Shown: positions 1 to 9,044 of the stretch, one piece after another
Position numbering within the stretch: position 1 is the stretch's first letter
Layout of the letters: each line of letters starts with the position of its first letter
NCBI RefSeq assembly: GCF_947241125.1
Contig: NZ_OX365700.1
Coordinates: 4,560,461-4,624,460 of the forward strand
Length of the DNA: 64,000 nucleotides
Reading direction: 5' to 3'
From: Nitrospira tepida
GTDB taxonomy: Bacteria; Nitrospirota; Nitrospiria; Nitrospirales; Nitrospiraceae
Position numbers and translations under genes: made by a program
The notes under the pieces: generated by a model
Seen by the model: only the letters and a program-made list of their open reading frames with translations
What the model was told of the DNA's origin: nothing
Databases searched by the model: none

Positions 1-16
1 GCTTGTCGAAGCACGG

Positions 17-748
17 TCATAAGGTTTTGAAATAACTTCTAGCCTGTTTCTTCTGTTCTTCTGTTAGTTTGTCGTAGTGCAAAAACTGAATAGAGGGTGC
101 GCTGGAGCCGGGGTGGTTGGTCACTTGTATCAGAAACGCCTTGAATGAGTACTTGCCGCTGGCCAGAGTCTCGGGGGAGACGGTCGAGCGATAACGCTGG
201 ATAAAATCGGCGATCGGTTTCGCTGCGGGATTGCGAGTGACCGCATCTATCAGCCCTTCGGCCGAAGGGAACATCTGCAGGGAGAATGAGAGGCTTTCGC
301 GCAGGCAATGTTTGCTGCCGAATTCCTTTTCCAGCATCTCGTCGAAATTTAGGAGCATCGCCTGACATTCGCCAAAGATGTTGGCGTCCAGTTCTGGCAT
401 CGAACGATGCTCGATCTTGTTCCGCAAGGGAATGAAAAACTCTAGATTCTTGCGCACCGCATTCATTGTGTCGCTGCCGTAGTACTGCCGCAGACACTCG
501 TCCAACTCCCAATATCGGTAATCTCCGCCTGTCTTGACGTACCGTCCGCTTGGTTTCTTGTAAAAGGGCTTCCGTTTCTTCTTGAAGAAGATGGCATGAA
601 ACAACGCCGTCCAGGCGATCACCATCAATGCGATGTAACCACCTGATTTGAACTTCACAGCTGGCTTGTTATAAACCTCAACGGCCAGCAACGCGGAGTC
701 GTGCGCTTTATCCAAGGCTGATCTAACTGCCCTCGGCAACCCCCTCAT
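17..748 (-). CDS. DUF3644-family protein
   Basis: A 243-aa protein. The N-terminal half has the arrangement I associate with DUF3644: a start like RGLPRAVRSALDKAHDSAL, a hydrophobic patch (YIALMVIAWTALFHAIFF, about residues 38-55) and the segment FFIPLRNKIEHRSMPELD near residue 105. The biochemical role of the family is unknown to me; members often sit near restriction or other defence genes. The ATG lies 2 nt past the stop of a truncated restriction-modification gene, so the two were probably co-transcribed. The protein ends 17 nt from the window edge and looks shorter at the C-terminus than relatives I remember (about 300 aa or more), so a late frameshift or early stop is possible. Family call is moderately sure, function unknown. 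Confidence 0.65.
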   Translation of the reverse strand: MRGLPRAVRSALDKAHDSALLAVEVYNKPAVKFKSGGYIALMVIAWTALFHAIFFKKKRKPFYKKPSGRYVKTGGDYRYWELDECLRQYYGSDTMNAVRKNLEFFIPLRNKIEHRSMPELDANIFGECQAMLLNFDEMLEKEFGSKHCLRESLSFSLQMFPSAEGLIDAVTRNPAAKPIADFIQRYRSTVSPETLASGKYSFKAFLIQVTNHPGSSAPSIQFLHYDKLTEEQKKQARSYFKTL

Positions 749-750
749 TT

Positions 751-861
751 CTATTTCTCGTCTTCGCTGTCCGTATACTGGCCCATACGGTGCTTGATAT
801 CGTAGTTGATGATGAAGTCGAGTTCCTCATCCGTGAAGCCGTAGTGCATCGCCAGCACGTA
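751..861 (-). pseudogene. C-terminal remnant of a type IIG restriction-modification enzyme
   Basis: The minus strand reads an open frame ending at TAG (751-753) whose last 36 codons include HYGFTDEELDFIINYDIKHR followed by MGQYTDSEDEK. This is the characteristic C-terminus of large Eco57I-like methylase/endonuclease fusion proteins (type IIG and related enzymes). Upstream of about 861 the family similarity stops, and the preceding 160 bases before zorD contain no methylase or nuclease sequence. Only the tail survives, so this is a deletion remnant. It is 2 nt from the DUF3644 start, consistent with a former operon. It is too short for standard ORF calling. Confidence 0.6.
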
Positions 862-1019
862 TGGTGCCCACTGTACACTCCAGTGAAGGAGCCTTCGAGA
901 TCATTATCGGGAGTCGTTTCTTAGCCGGTGATGATCCCAATTCATAGACTGTGCACGTGTGGTGGAGTGTGCAACGTTTGAAAAAGACTGTTGCTCTTTG
1001 TTTTCTCGACAACATTCGC

Positions 1020-4000
1020 TTACAAAAGTCTTTGAAGCCTGTGCAATGCCGCGCGAACGTCGTTCATGGAGCGCTGGCGTGCTAAGTGCTGTTCCTCAAC
1101 ATCGAGACAAGTTATCGTGAATTGTGCGAGCTTTGTGATGAGGTCGGCATTGGATACTACACGAATGTCGTGGGCACGAGCCGAGGCCATCAGGTGTCGG
1201 TCGAGGGAGGTGTTAGTGACCAGGAAACACTCACGTGGAAGGTTTAGAAGCCTTGCTGGGAGAATGTTATGAACGTAATATTCAATCCCGTTGACGAAGT
1301 GATCTACAACCTCGCTACCGAGAGAGGATCCGACGGCTGAATGCTTACACTCAATAAGGGTTACTGCCCGATGTGACACGGCAATAACGTCTACTCCTCG
1401 ATCTCCACTAACTGGTGTAAGGACGACCTTTAATCCCTCTTGTTCGAAAAGTCTTGCGACCAGTGCTTCGAACATCTCTGGTGTCATGAGCTGGAGTTCT
1501 TCCTTATCCCGGATAGGCCGCACCTGCCCAGTGGATTGCGGACGCTCCTGCCGAAGGTGTTCGAATAATTCCGCTTCCAAGTTTTCCTCAGATGGTAATG
1601 GGATCAGGAAATCGCGAGCATCCTGCTCCTTGGTTAGCAACAGTTGATGGAGGCATTGGTCAAACGTGTGAAACTCACCCCGCGGATCGCGCTCAATGGG
1701 TAAGTAAACATGAACATCTCGTTCTTGTCCGATGCGGTAAACTCGGTCAGTTGCCTGCGCTTCTCTTGCAGGATTCCACCATCGGCCATAGTGGATCACG
1801 TGGTTAGCTGCAGTGATCGTTAGGCCTACACCAGCAACATCGGGCGAGAGGATCAAGACATTGAAGCCGGGGAGTGCTTCAAAGTCTTTGATCCGATTCG
1901 TCCGATCTTTGACGATGTAGCGGCGGCTCGTGATTGGTGACCCATTGACCACACCGACGGCAAGCTTAAACTCGTGTTCGAAGACAAGTTTGAGGATGTC
2001 TTGCATGGGGCGAGACCGGGTGAAGACAATTGTCTTTTCACCTTGTTGACGGATCATGTGCAGCGTTTTGACAACTTTTTTTAGCTTTGGGGACGATTGA
2101 AGGTAAGAAAGCGGGTCCTGCAGTTCCAAGCGCCTGGTTGTGTCCAGTAGCGAAGGGTGCTGTGATAGTTTCGCTAGCCGATCAAGAAGTTTAAAGCGGT
2201 GCTCTTCGGCGCCAGGGTTCCGCATCCGAGCCAGGCACTCAAGGTGTAAGAGACGCTGCTCAGGTGTAAGGTCTGCTTCGAGTACATGGGGCGGATGCTT
2301 GACTGGCAAACCCGACAGGAGTTGCTTCTCACGTCGAAGCAAGAATGCGTCCGCCTTTCTGTAACGTAGCCGGTCGCGCAGCGTCTGTAGGTGCCGCAGG
2401 CGCTCATCCGACGTGCCGGTCATGGCCGGCTCCTCATAGGCCTTTACGAACTCGCGGTAACTCCCCAGCAGCACACCTGGTTGCACGAAATCCATGATGT
2501 TCCAAATATCCGAAAGTCTGTTCTCGACCGGTGTACCGGTGAGCGCGATGCGAAACTTGGGATATAAGGCTTTGACAGCATGAGAAATACCGGTCGAACG
2601 GTCCTTGAACTCTTGCGCTTCATCGGTGATCACCATGCGCCAACGGATACGGGCGAGGGAGTATTGATAGTTTCGCACCGTCTCGTAATTGGTGAGCACC
2701 ACACGATGGGCTTGGATCCGGTCGAGATCGAGAACTGAGGTCTGAGCCTGGGCCTCGCGAAGAGTATTGGTGACACAACGAAACTGATTCAGCGTGGCAC
2801 CATGTAGTACCAGCAGGGGCTCGAAAATTTCGCCACGGTTCATGAAGTGCCGTCGCATCTCCTCCTCCCATGTGGGAAGCAGCATGAGAGGCGCAATGAT
2901 GAGGACAGGACCTTGCCCGGAAGACAGGCCAGAGTCCGTGGGCCGAGCAGACTCTAGGTGTGCGGCAACAAAGGCAAGTATCTGGAGCGTCTTACCAAGC
3001 CCCATCTCGTCAGCTAGTAGCCCGCCGCGACGAATAGGACTGTGACGGTACAAATGTTGAAGCCAAGCGATGCCTTCAGCCTGATGGGGCATCAACCTGT
3101 CACAACGGGTAAGGCTCTTGGGTAACTCAGGCACGGGTGAGCCGGGGATGGACTGTGCTGCCTCATCGTACTCGAGAACCTCCTCATTGGCATAAATGAG
3201 GAGATTCGCTGCATCTGACGATGCTGACTTTTGGCGATTGTCCTGTCGGTCAAATCGTTTAACGAGACTGGTAAGCGCGCGGACAAGGGAATCAGTAACA
3301 GGCACACTTGCATTCTTAAACCCGACAAAGTTCTGGCCGGCAGCATGGGCTGCGCCAACTTGTTCCGCAAAATTGCGAAGTTCATCGCGTGATTCAAACT
3401 GCACTTGCTGGGACCCGCCATCGGCAAACTCATAGACGAGTCCTACCTCAGGCGTTTCCTCCTGATTGAAAAGACGACGCCCATCTTTTCGCACATACGG
3501 GGCAACTCGTGCTGGGTACTTGCCGATTCCACGGACACGTGGGCCGTAGAGTGAGACATCAATAAGGTCGAGGTCACATACGCCTTCGAAGAGCGAAGCA
3601 GGATTGCCAAGGATTTCGAGTTTTGCTGCACCTCCCACGTGTCGAACGGTTTGCATGACCTTAAGAGCTTTCTGGAGATCTTCGTGTAGCACCACTCGCA
3701 CCCGACCTCCATCATCAGACGGCAAGACGTAGACTGCATCCACATCGCTCAGTTGGTAGTAGACCTTCTTGAAAGCATCTCGTGGAATTCCGTCGAACGA
3801 CGGGAATAGACTTACGTGGCCATTCTCATCGAAGTCCACATCGAGGGAGACTTTAGAGGGAATCACAACATGAGTTGTAGCTAGCAGTGAATCAGCCTCA
3901 GCATCCGATTCTTCGATCAAAGCCTTGATTGAAGCAAATTCTTTGAGAGCACCAGCTGTGCTCTTGCGCTCTGGTGGTAAGGCATTAAAAGCCTCGATTG

Positions 4001-4475
4001 CGTTCAACAGATGGTACGTGGCTTGAGGAAGTCGATAAAGCGTTTCCCCGACCAATAGAAAGCATCCGAACCTCAAAGGCGTGAACACTCGTGTTCCGAC
4101 TTTTATTTGAGCGATATAGCCAAAATCTGGGGCGCCAAAGATGCTGTGTGCACGGATGTGGACGGAGAACGGTGACCATTTAGTCAGATCGCTGAATAGA
4201 GTGAGTCCCTGGTCTTCAATAGAGTCTAGATGTTCATAAGAAATTTTGAGGTGTTGTCCATCAGGAATGGCGAGTTCCTGGTCGACTAGTTGTTCCACCA
4301 CGGTCCGCCAGGTTCGGACACGGGCTGATTCATCCTGATATCCAGGCCAGCAGTCGCTCCGTGCGAGGCACACATGTGGATCAGATCCGCTATATCGCAG
4401 CCACAACCCATCGCGTTCTGCTTTCAGGTGAATGTCCGGGCCAAAATCTTGGAGGAGCAACGAGTCTACCGGCAT
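1020..4475 (-). CDS. zorD: ZorD: SNF2-family helicase with C-terminal Mrr-like nuclease (Zorya type I)
   Basis: 1151 aa. The central part is a SNF2/Swi2 ATPase: Walker A in GGLLADEMGLGKTLQ, motif II as DEAQ (ITDEAQEFKD), motif III as ALTGTPVENRLSDIW, and the C-lobe motifs GVGLTITAANHVIHYG and QATDRVYRIGQ. About residues 995-1120 form an Mrr-type restriction endonuclease domain with the catalytic pattern GDRGVDVIA then LIECKH. The first 450 residues have no motif I can name. In type I Zorya, ZorD is the effector that attacks invading DNA once the ZorAB motor is triggered; this is family knowledge. The start is 4 nt after the zorC stop, giving a zorABCD operon. Base composition is visibly more AT-rich than the core genes to the right, suggesting horizontal transfer. 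Confidence 0.9.
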   Translation of the reverse strand: MPVDSLLLQDFGPDIHLKAERDGLWLRYSGSDPHVCLARSDCWPGYQDESARVRTWRTVVEQLVDQELAIPDGQHLKISYEHLDSIEDQGLTLFSDLTKWSPFSVHIRAHSIFGAPDFGYIAQIKVGTRVFTPLRFGCFLLVGETLYRLPQATYHLLNAIEAFNALPPERKSTAGALKEFASIKALIEESDAEADSLLATTHVVIPSKVSLDVDFDENGHVSLFPSFDGIPRDAFKKVYYQLSDVDAVYVLPSDDGGRVRVVLHEDLQKALKVMQTVRHVGGAAKLEILGNPASLFEGVCDLDLIDVSLYGPRVRGIGKYPARVAPYVRKDGRRLFNQEETPEVGLVYEFADGGSQQVQFESRDELRNFAEQVGAAHAAGQNFVGFKNASVPVTDSLVRALTSLVKRFDRQDNRQKSASSDAANLLIYANEEVLEYDEAAQSIPGSPVPELPKSLTRCDRLMPHQAEGIAWLQHLYRHSPIRRGGLLADEMGLGKTLQILAFVAAHLESARPTDSGLSSGQGPVLIIAPLMLLPTWEEEMRRHFMNRGEIFEPLLVLHGATLNQFRCVTNTLREAQAQTSVLDLDRIQAHRVVLTNYETVRNYQYSLARIRWRMVITDEAQEFKDRSTGISHAVKALYPKFRIALTGTPVENRLSDIWNIMDFVQPGVLLGSYREFVKAYEEPAMTGTSDERLRHLQTLRDRLRYRKADAFLLRREKQLLSGLPVKHPPHVLEADLTPEQRLLHLECLARMRNPGAEEHRFKLLDRLAKLSQHPSLLDTTRRLELQDPLSYLQSSPKLKKVVKTLHMIRQQGEKTIVFTRSRPMQDILKLVFEHEFKLAVGVVNGSPITSRRYIVKDRTNRIKDFEALPGFNVLILSPDVAGVGLTITAANHVIHYGRWWNPAREAQATDRVYRIGQERDVHVYLPIERDPRGEFHTFDQCLHQLLLTKEQDARDFLIPLPSEENLEAELFEHLRQERPQSTGQVRPIRDKEELQLMTPEMFEALVARLFEQEGLKVVLTPVSGDRGVDVIAVSHRAVTLIECKHSAVGSSLGSEVVDHFVNGIEYYVHNILPARLLNLPRECFLVTNTSLDRHLMASARAHDIRVVSNADLITKLAQFTITCLDVEEQHLARQRSMNDVRAALHRLQRLL

Positions 4476-4479
4476 AGGT

Positions 4480-5862
4480 TCACTCTGGCCTGAGCAGGCG
4501 ATAGTGGCGAGTTAAAAGACCCGTCATTTCGTCCTGCCACTGGTTGTGGTGATAACGCCGATGTACTAGGCGTCGGGCAGCCTCTTGTTCTACAAGGTCT
4601 CGGCGCTTCAGTTCCTGAACGGTCCATCGGTGATTCTGTTGATAGAAGTCACGGAACAAATCGTTAGCAATGGCTCGTGGATAAAGGTACGAAGCGTTCG
4701 GGCTCTTGCTGAATTCCACGATTACGACACTGCCAAAATCGAGAAGGAATGCACTTGTATCAGGCGCATCGAGGAGTCCATAAGAGGGAATCTGTTCATT
4801 CCGGCTCCGTAGCCACAATCGAACACGATCCTGATCGTAACGGCTGAGCAATACCCTGGTCCGCTTCAATTGTGGTAACCACGTCAACCAGTATGGTTTT
4901 CGTCCTTGACGATCGCTTGAGCGGTCAATAACTAGATCGAAGAACAATTTGATGTCTTCACGCGAAAGCCACGAGATAAAACGTTCCCTAGCAGCTTCTA
5001 CCCCTACCCAGCCAGCTTGATGAACACGAGGGTCGCCAAATTCCGTGGAACCAAGGGCAAAGCTGATGATCTGGCTTCTTGCTGCCTCATCTGCATCGCA
5101 GCGCCCGCTGAGAATGGCCTTCGCCAATAGCTCTTTCACACGGGATTTCGGCATTCCCGAATCGCCAAACAACGTCTGGGTCAAATATTCGAGCTGAGAA
5201 ATGGGCACTCGTTCAATCCTATGAACGATGTGCTCTGCCGCTTGCGCTAGCGCCTCGGCCCAGAACTCCGTGTTGGTATGTAAAGCGTAGGCAGCAGCAA
5301 AGGGCTCAGGAGTCGAACGCTCGTCGGCTAAATTCCTGCCCAGACGAAGAGGCGCTTCGGACCCTATGATGTGATCGAGACATTCTTGCCACCTACGGAG
5401 TGCTTTGGAGAACCCACGATAAGTTCGAAGGAAAGCTTCAAGCGCTTCCTCAAGGGAACGACGATTCCCGGATGCGAGAGAACACCACCTCGCATGGTAG
5501 GTATAGACCAATCCCAGTAACGCATAAGTTGGTGGCGAATAGTGCCTCCTTGCGAGATAGCGATAGAAGACCGGGTCGGTTGCGCTTGTTGGGTGCTGGC
5601 ACAAGCGACTGATCTCATGAGAAGAGAGTTCAGGCGTGTCGTTGCTCTCCCTGCAACGCTGCCACTTTTGAAGGATCACTTCGTCGGCTGGGGCCAGAAG
5701 TCTCTTGAATGGAGGAATGTTGCCCCAAGACTGGACTAGCCGACTTAGTTTTGGCGGAAACCTCGGTACCCAGTCCGGCGGTTGGTGGGCAGATCGCTTT
5801 ACATGCTTTTCGAGTTGTTGCAAAGCGGCGAAGGCATCGGCAAGGTTTACTGTCTCAGACAT
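4480..5862 (-). CDS. zorC: ZorC: EH-signature protein (Zorya type I)
   Basis: I take ATG 5862 (MSETVNLADAFAAL), 25 nt past the zorB stop, giving 460 aa. The open frame continues upstream to 6051, but that extension would overlap zorB by more than 160 nt and is arginine/serine-rich nonsense. The protein lacks membrane segments. It is rich in basic and aromatic residues, with a C-terminal part (for example RAIANDLFRDFYQQNHRWTV) resembling the EH_Signature domain of ZorC. The name rests partly on position: between the ZorB motor subunit and the ZorD helicase, with the right length. ZorC is thought to be a soluble component recruited with ZorD to the activated motor. Short spacing on both sides indicates co-transcription. 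Confidence 0.82.
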   Translation of the reverse strand: MSETVNLADAFAALQQLEKHVKRSAHQPPDWVPRFPPKLSRLVQSWGNIPPFKRLLAPADEVILQKWQRCRESNDTPELSSHEISRLCQHPTSATDPVFYRYLARRHYSPPTYALLGLVYTYHARWCSLASGNRRSLEEALEAFLRTYRGFSKALRRWQECLDHIIGSEAPLRLGRNLADERSTPEPFAAAYALHTNTEFWAEALAQAAEHIVHRIERVPISQLEYLTQTLFGDSGMPKSRVKELLAKAILSGRCDADEAARSQIISFALGSTEFGDPRVHQAGWVGVEAARERFISWLSREDIKLFFDLVIDRSSDRQGRKPYWLTWLPQLKRTRVLLSRYDQDRVRLWLRSRNEQIPSYGLLDAPDTSAFLLDFGSVVIVEFSKSPNASYLYPRAIANDLFRDFYQQNHRWTVQELKRRDLVEQEAARRLVHRRYHHNQWQDEMTGLLTRHYRLLRPE

Positions 5863-5887
5863 GGTTAAGCCGTAAAGAACATGGATA

Positions 5888-6622
5888 TCACTCCACGCTT
5901 GTCTGCAACCGAGCCACACCCTGCCGCTGCTCGGTCGACTTGATACGAATCTTGAAGACGACTCGACGCATGGCTTCACGTTCCTGGGCAGTAAGCTCCC
6001 GCTCAGGTTTGTCGATGAGTTCCGGAGGAGGCTCGCGGAGCCCTCTTCCATTGACAGAGGTCATATTGAGGAAGCAGTCTCTCCCCTCCTCATGTGTTCC
6101 TTGCAACACAAACAACGCGTGTTCCATCACTGACCGCGCACGATTCTGGCTAAGGGGGATATTATGTTCGTCGGGGTCCTTTCCGAGTGGGGCTGTGCGA
6201 TCAGTGTGGCCCTCAATCACGATGGTCTGAATGTTTTCTAATTGGTCCTGGCAAATGACTGACGCAAGTAGTGGCACGAACCCACTGAGGAATTCTTTCG
6301 CCCCCTCGCTGAGGTTTGATTTGTCGGGCTCAAACCTTAGGAGGGGATCTCTTATCACGACTTCGATTCCAAGAGGATCATTGGGGTCCTTGGCCACCTT
6401 CACCTGACTTAGCGACTCATCCTGTGAACTCGTGAGCTTTGCAATAAGGGCATCAATGACGTCTTGTCTGATGTCCTGGCTGACCTGACGAGACGCAAAC
6501 TGCGCGCGGATGAATAGCGTCAGCAGCAAGATGAAAATCACAGCCAAAGACGTCATGAGGTCTGTGATCCCCATGACAATCGTTTGATCCTTAGCAGCTT
6601 TGTCCCGAGTCACTCCGATCAT
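5888..6622 (-). CDS. zorB: ZorB: MotB/OmpA-like peptidoglycan-binding stator subunit
   Basis: 244 aa. One N-terminal membrane helix (about residues 18-40, GITDLMTSLAVIFILLLTLF) carries an aspartate at its start, the position used for ion binding in MotB-like stators. A linker is followed by an OmpA-type peptidoglycan-binding domain with IEGHTDRTAPLG and NIPLSQNRARSVMEHALF (about residues 150-200). In Zorya, ZorB pairs with ZorA as an ion-driven rotary complex anchored in the cell wall. The ATG overlaps the zorA stop by 4 nt (ATGA), so translation is coupled and stoichiometry probably controlled. Confidence 0.92.
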   Translation of the reverse strand: MIGVTRDKAAKDQTIVMGITDLMTSLAVIFILLLTLFIRAQFASRQVSQDIRQDVIDALIAKLTSSQDESLSQVKVAKDPNDPLGIEVVIRDPLLRFEPDKSNLSEGAKEFLSGFVPLLASVICQDQLENIQTIVIEGHTDRTAPLGKDPDEHNIPLSQNRARSVMEHALFVLQGTHEEGRDCFLNMTSVNGRGLREPPPELIDKPERELTAQEREAMRRVVFKIRIKSTEQRQGVARLQTSVE

Positions 6623-8448
6623 CGCCCAATACGTTTGACTAGCTCTTCAAGAGGTCCAGTGACCTGTTGAAGTCCATCGCGTACCATATCGCTACTGGCC
6701 TTCAGCTCTTGCGCCGCCTGAGAAAATGAGTGATCAAATTGGGTGAGTTGTTTTTCTGTATACTCTCGAACCACTGACGAATACTGTTGCATGCTATGGG
6801 TGAGCTCCGTGAGGACTTTGCTGAGGCCTGTCTCGACGGTATGGAACACAGTTTGGAACTGTTTGAGAGTTTCTGTCTGAACAGAGTGGATTTCTGCTAA
6901 GCGGGTCAGCTGTTGGGCTAACGCCACGGCGTTCTGGCCTGCTTGCTCCTGAAGCTGCTGCATTCCCTGTGCAGTAACTGCGAACGAACGTTGGCTCTCC
7001 AGGAGCGTATAAGCTGCCTGTTCGACTTGCTTGAGAGCCTGTCGGCCTTCAGTTGTCATGGCGCGGAACGACTCCAAAGCTTCGTTGAGGACAGACTTAG
7101 CCTGCGCAAGCTGTTGGCTGGCTGATCGATGCTCATCGAGTGCAGCCATAAGGTTCATGGCACCCTGCTCAGTCCATTTAGCCGTCCGCTGAAGTACGTT
7201 CTCGACAGTCTCTGAGAGATTGGCTTGCGAGCGTTCCTGTGTATCGCGGATTGTCGATGTTACAGATGCCAAGAGTTCATGGACTCGACGTTCATGTTCA
7301 GATCCCACGTTCTCCAGTCGAGCAAGCACGGACCCCACGGTTTCACGCAATTGCCCTATCTGGTCACTCACGGCTCGATTTTGGGCAGCCATGGAATCGT
7401 CCAAGCGTTGGATGAACGTGGCTAAGCCAACTCGGCTCTGTTCACCCGCTCGGCTGATCTCCTCAAGGCGGTTTCCAGCAGAATTGAGAACCTGTTGTAA
7501 TTCACTGAACTGTGTATTGGTCGTTCCTTCTAGCCCCTTCAAGAACTGCGCGATCAGTCCTTTAATTGCTTCAGTAGTGTCTTGGCGCTGTTGAGTAGCC
7601 AACCGCTCCACGACCTCCACCATGCGGTTAAGAGTGGGGCCGAGGCTTTCAGAAAGCTCTTCTTTCAGGCGGGTTGAAAGGTCGACGCCAAAATGACGAA
7701 ATGCCGTGGTCTGCTCTGCGAGATTGCGATGCATGTCTTCGAGAATGTGTTCGATTGTCCTCCGAGTGAGCAACCTGTTGAGGGCATGGACGAATCGATA
7801 GTAACTGTTGCTTAGGCCATGGACCAGCGGTTTCTCAAGAAAGAGGTAAATGGTTGCACAAGATAACGCTACGATGGAGGTAAGGAACTTTCCCGCTAGT
7901 CCATTGATAAGACCAGAAATTCCCTGAATACGAGAGGCTTCCTCATCAATGTTGACCTGCAATAGCCCTACGAAAATGGCCAAAAAGGTCAGTAGCAAGC
8001 CGATCCCTGTCACGATTCCGGGGAAGCTGGAGTAGAAGGAAAGATTGATACGTTGATTGATCAGATTGTCTTCAGTGAAAAACTCCTCCGCTGCACGGGT
8101 ATTGTAGACACTGATTCTGCCTGGTGAGTCTTCGTTAACGAGGACTGTTTCTCGGAACTCTTCCCAGGCCTGGGTGAGCGAGTGAGCTTTGCCAAAAAGA
8201 CCATCGAGGCGGTTGAGACCTTCCGCGTCCAGCACAGAATGCTGATGCCGGAGCTTTTGGAGTTCTGTGGCGACCATCGTGAGAGGTCGCCTGACCCACC
8301 ATACTTTCACCGCCATCCAAGTAAGGACGGCAAGCGTGAAGAAAAGAATGAGTGCTGAACCTGCCCAACTTAGACCAGGAGCGGTAACAAGCCCTATGGG
8401 ATTGGCATCAGTGAAGGGATGGAGAAGCAGATCGATCATCGTACTCAT
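6619..8448 (-). CDS. zorA: ZorA: MotA/ExbB-like membrane motor subunit with long coiled-coil tail
   Basis: 609 aa from ATG 8448; a GTG at 8457 is an alternative start, but a GGAG lies 10 nt before the ATG and would abut the GTG. Three membrane helices are visible (about residues 28-50, 145-170 and 195-220, for example FPGIVTGIGLLLTFLAIFVG), as in MotA/TolQ/ExbB proteins. The remaining 370 residues are a glutamine-, alanine- and leucine-rich coiled coil (many QQL and LAQQL repeats), matching the long cytoplasmic tail that distinguishes ZorA. The tail is known to transmit the signal from motor rotation to the ZorC/ZorD effectors. The start codon overlaps the stop of a broken upstream gene. First gene of zorABCD. 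Confidence 0.92.
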   Translation of the reverse strand: MSTMIDLLLHPFTDANPIGLVTAPGLSWAGSALILFFTLAVLTWMAVKVWWVRRPLTMVATELQKLRHQHSVLDAEGLNRLDGLFGKAHSLTQAWEEFRETVLVNEDSPGRISVYNTRAAEEFFTEDNLINQRINLSFYSSFPGIVTGIGLLLTFLAIFVGLLQVNIDEEASRIQGISGLINGLAGKFLTSIVALSCATIYLFLEKPLVHGLSNSYYRFVHALNRLLTRRTIEHILEDMHRNLAEQTTAFRHFGVDLSTRLKEELSESLGPTLNRMVEVVERLATQQRQDTTEAIKGLIAQFLKGLEGTTNTQFSELQQVLNSAGNRLEEISRAGEQSRVGLATFIQRLDDSMAAQNRAVSDQIGQLRETVGSVLARLENVGSEHERRVHELLASVTSTIRDTQERSQANLSETVENVLQRTAKWTEQGAMNLMAALDEHRSASQQLAQAKSVLNEALESFRAMTTEGRQALKQVEQAAYTLLESQRSFAVTAQGMQQLQEQAGQNAVALAQQLTRLAEIHSVQTETLKQFQTVFHTVETGLSKVLTELTHSMQQYSSVVREYTEKQLTQFDHSFSQAAQELKASSDMVRDGLQQVTGPLEELVKRIGR

Positions 8449-8791
8449 GCCTGGCACGCTCCGTTCGGCAGAATGCCGACGCTCAACTGATCGCGAAATT
8501 CTTCGGCCAGCTTCTTTTTAAGGCGAATCGCGGTCTGGTTGTCTATCTCGCTATCGTGTTTGATTAGGTTAAGTGCGGCCGCCAGTTCTTCTTGCGGCAT
8601 CCTTTGCATTCAAACGAGAAGCCGGCAGCAATGCCCCTCTCCCCCGGACCACTTCTCAATATACGAGTCGAGTTGCTTCCATCCGCGAACATTGAATAGC
8701 CCATGCAGAAGTCGGCGCGGTTTGCTACTTGGATGGTCTCGCGAAGCGCGGGAAGGAGTGATTGTTCAATGTTGTCGAAAATACGAGGCAT
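8445..8791 (-). pseudogene. frameshifted N-terminal remnant of a PLD-like/helicase defence protein
   Basis: The frame starting at 8791 reads MPRIFDNIEQSLLPALRET and continues to RADFCMGY, a well-known N-terminus of phospholipase-D-like nuclease/helicase proteins found in restriction and defence islands. A single-base shift near 8696 moves the similarity to another frame (FNVRGWKQLDSYIEKWSGGE, then RLLV, an in-frame stop, and QRMPQEELAAALNLIKHD to KKLAEEFRDQLSVGI). Similarity ends there, and the frame reaches a TGA overlapping the zorA ATG. About 110 of a presumably much longer protein remain, with one frameshift and one stop. The gene was probably truncated when the Zorya block joined this locus. 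Confidence 0.7.
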
Positions 8792-9044
8792 GGTGGCACG
8801 AGGATACTGCTTTTTAGCTTATGTGACAATGGAACGGGTAAGTAACCTCCAATGTTGTCTTCTGTCGCTTGTACTCGGCAGACTTACTCAATTTGGGGTT
8901 CCCTGGAAATGCGAAACCAGGAGAGTTGAGGCACAGATTTGAGGACTCGGGAGATTCACTCACGAAACAAGCCGATGACTATCTCTCATGGCTGTCTGGT
9001 CAGGTCGATTACCTTATTCCAGCAGGTTAGGAGGAGGGAAGTCT
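8792..9044. other. island end, no assignable gene
   Basis: This interval lies between the broken PLD-like gene and tRNA-His. On the plus strand an open frame without a normal start runs from about 8845 to 9030 and ends in SWLSGQVDYLIPAG before a TAG. Its residue composition looks protein-like, so it may be the tail of a lost gene, but I recognise no family. No integrase, inverted repeat or promoter could be supported. Confidence 0.3.

Noticed and set aside
827-1015. 62-aa frame between zorD and the restriction remnant
   Set aside because: No ribosome-binding site or family. It overlaps the remnant in another frame.
4480-6051. 523-aa version of ZorC
   Set aside because: The extra N-terminal residues would overlap zorB by more than 160 nt and are Ser/Arg-rich without structure. 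ATG 5862 fits operon spacing.
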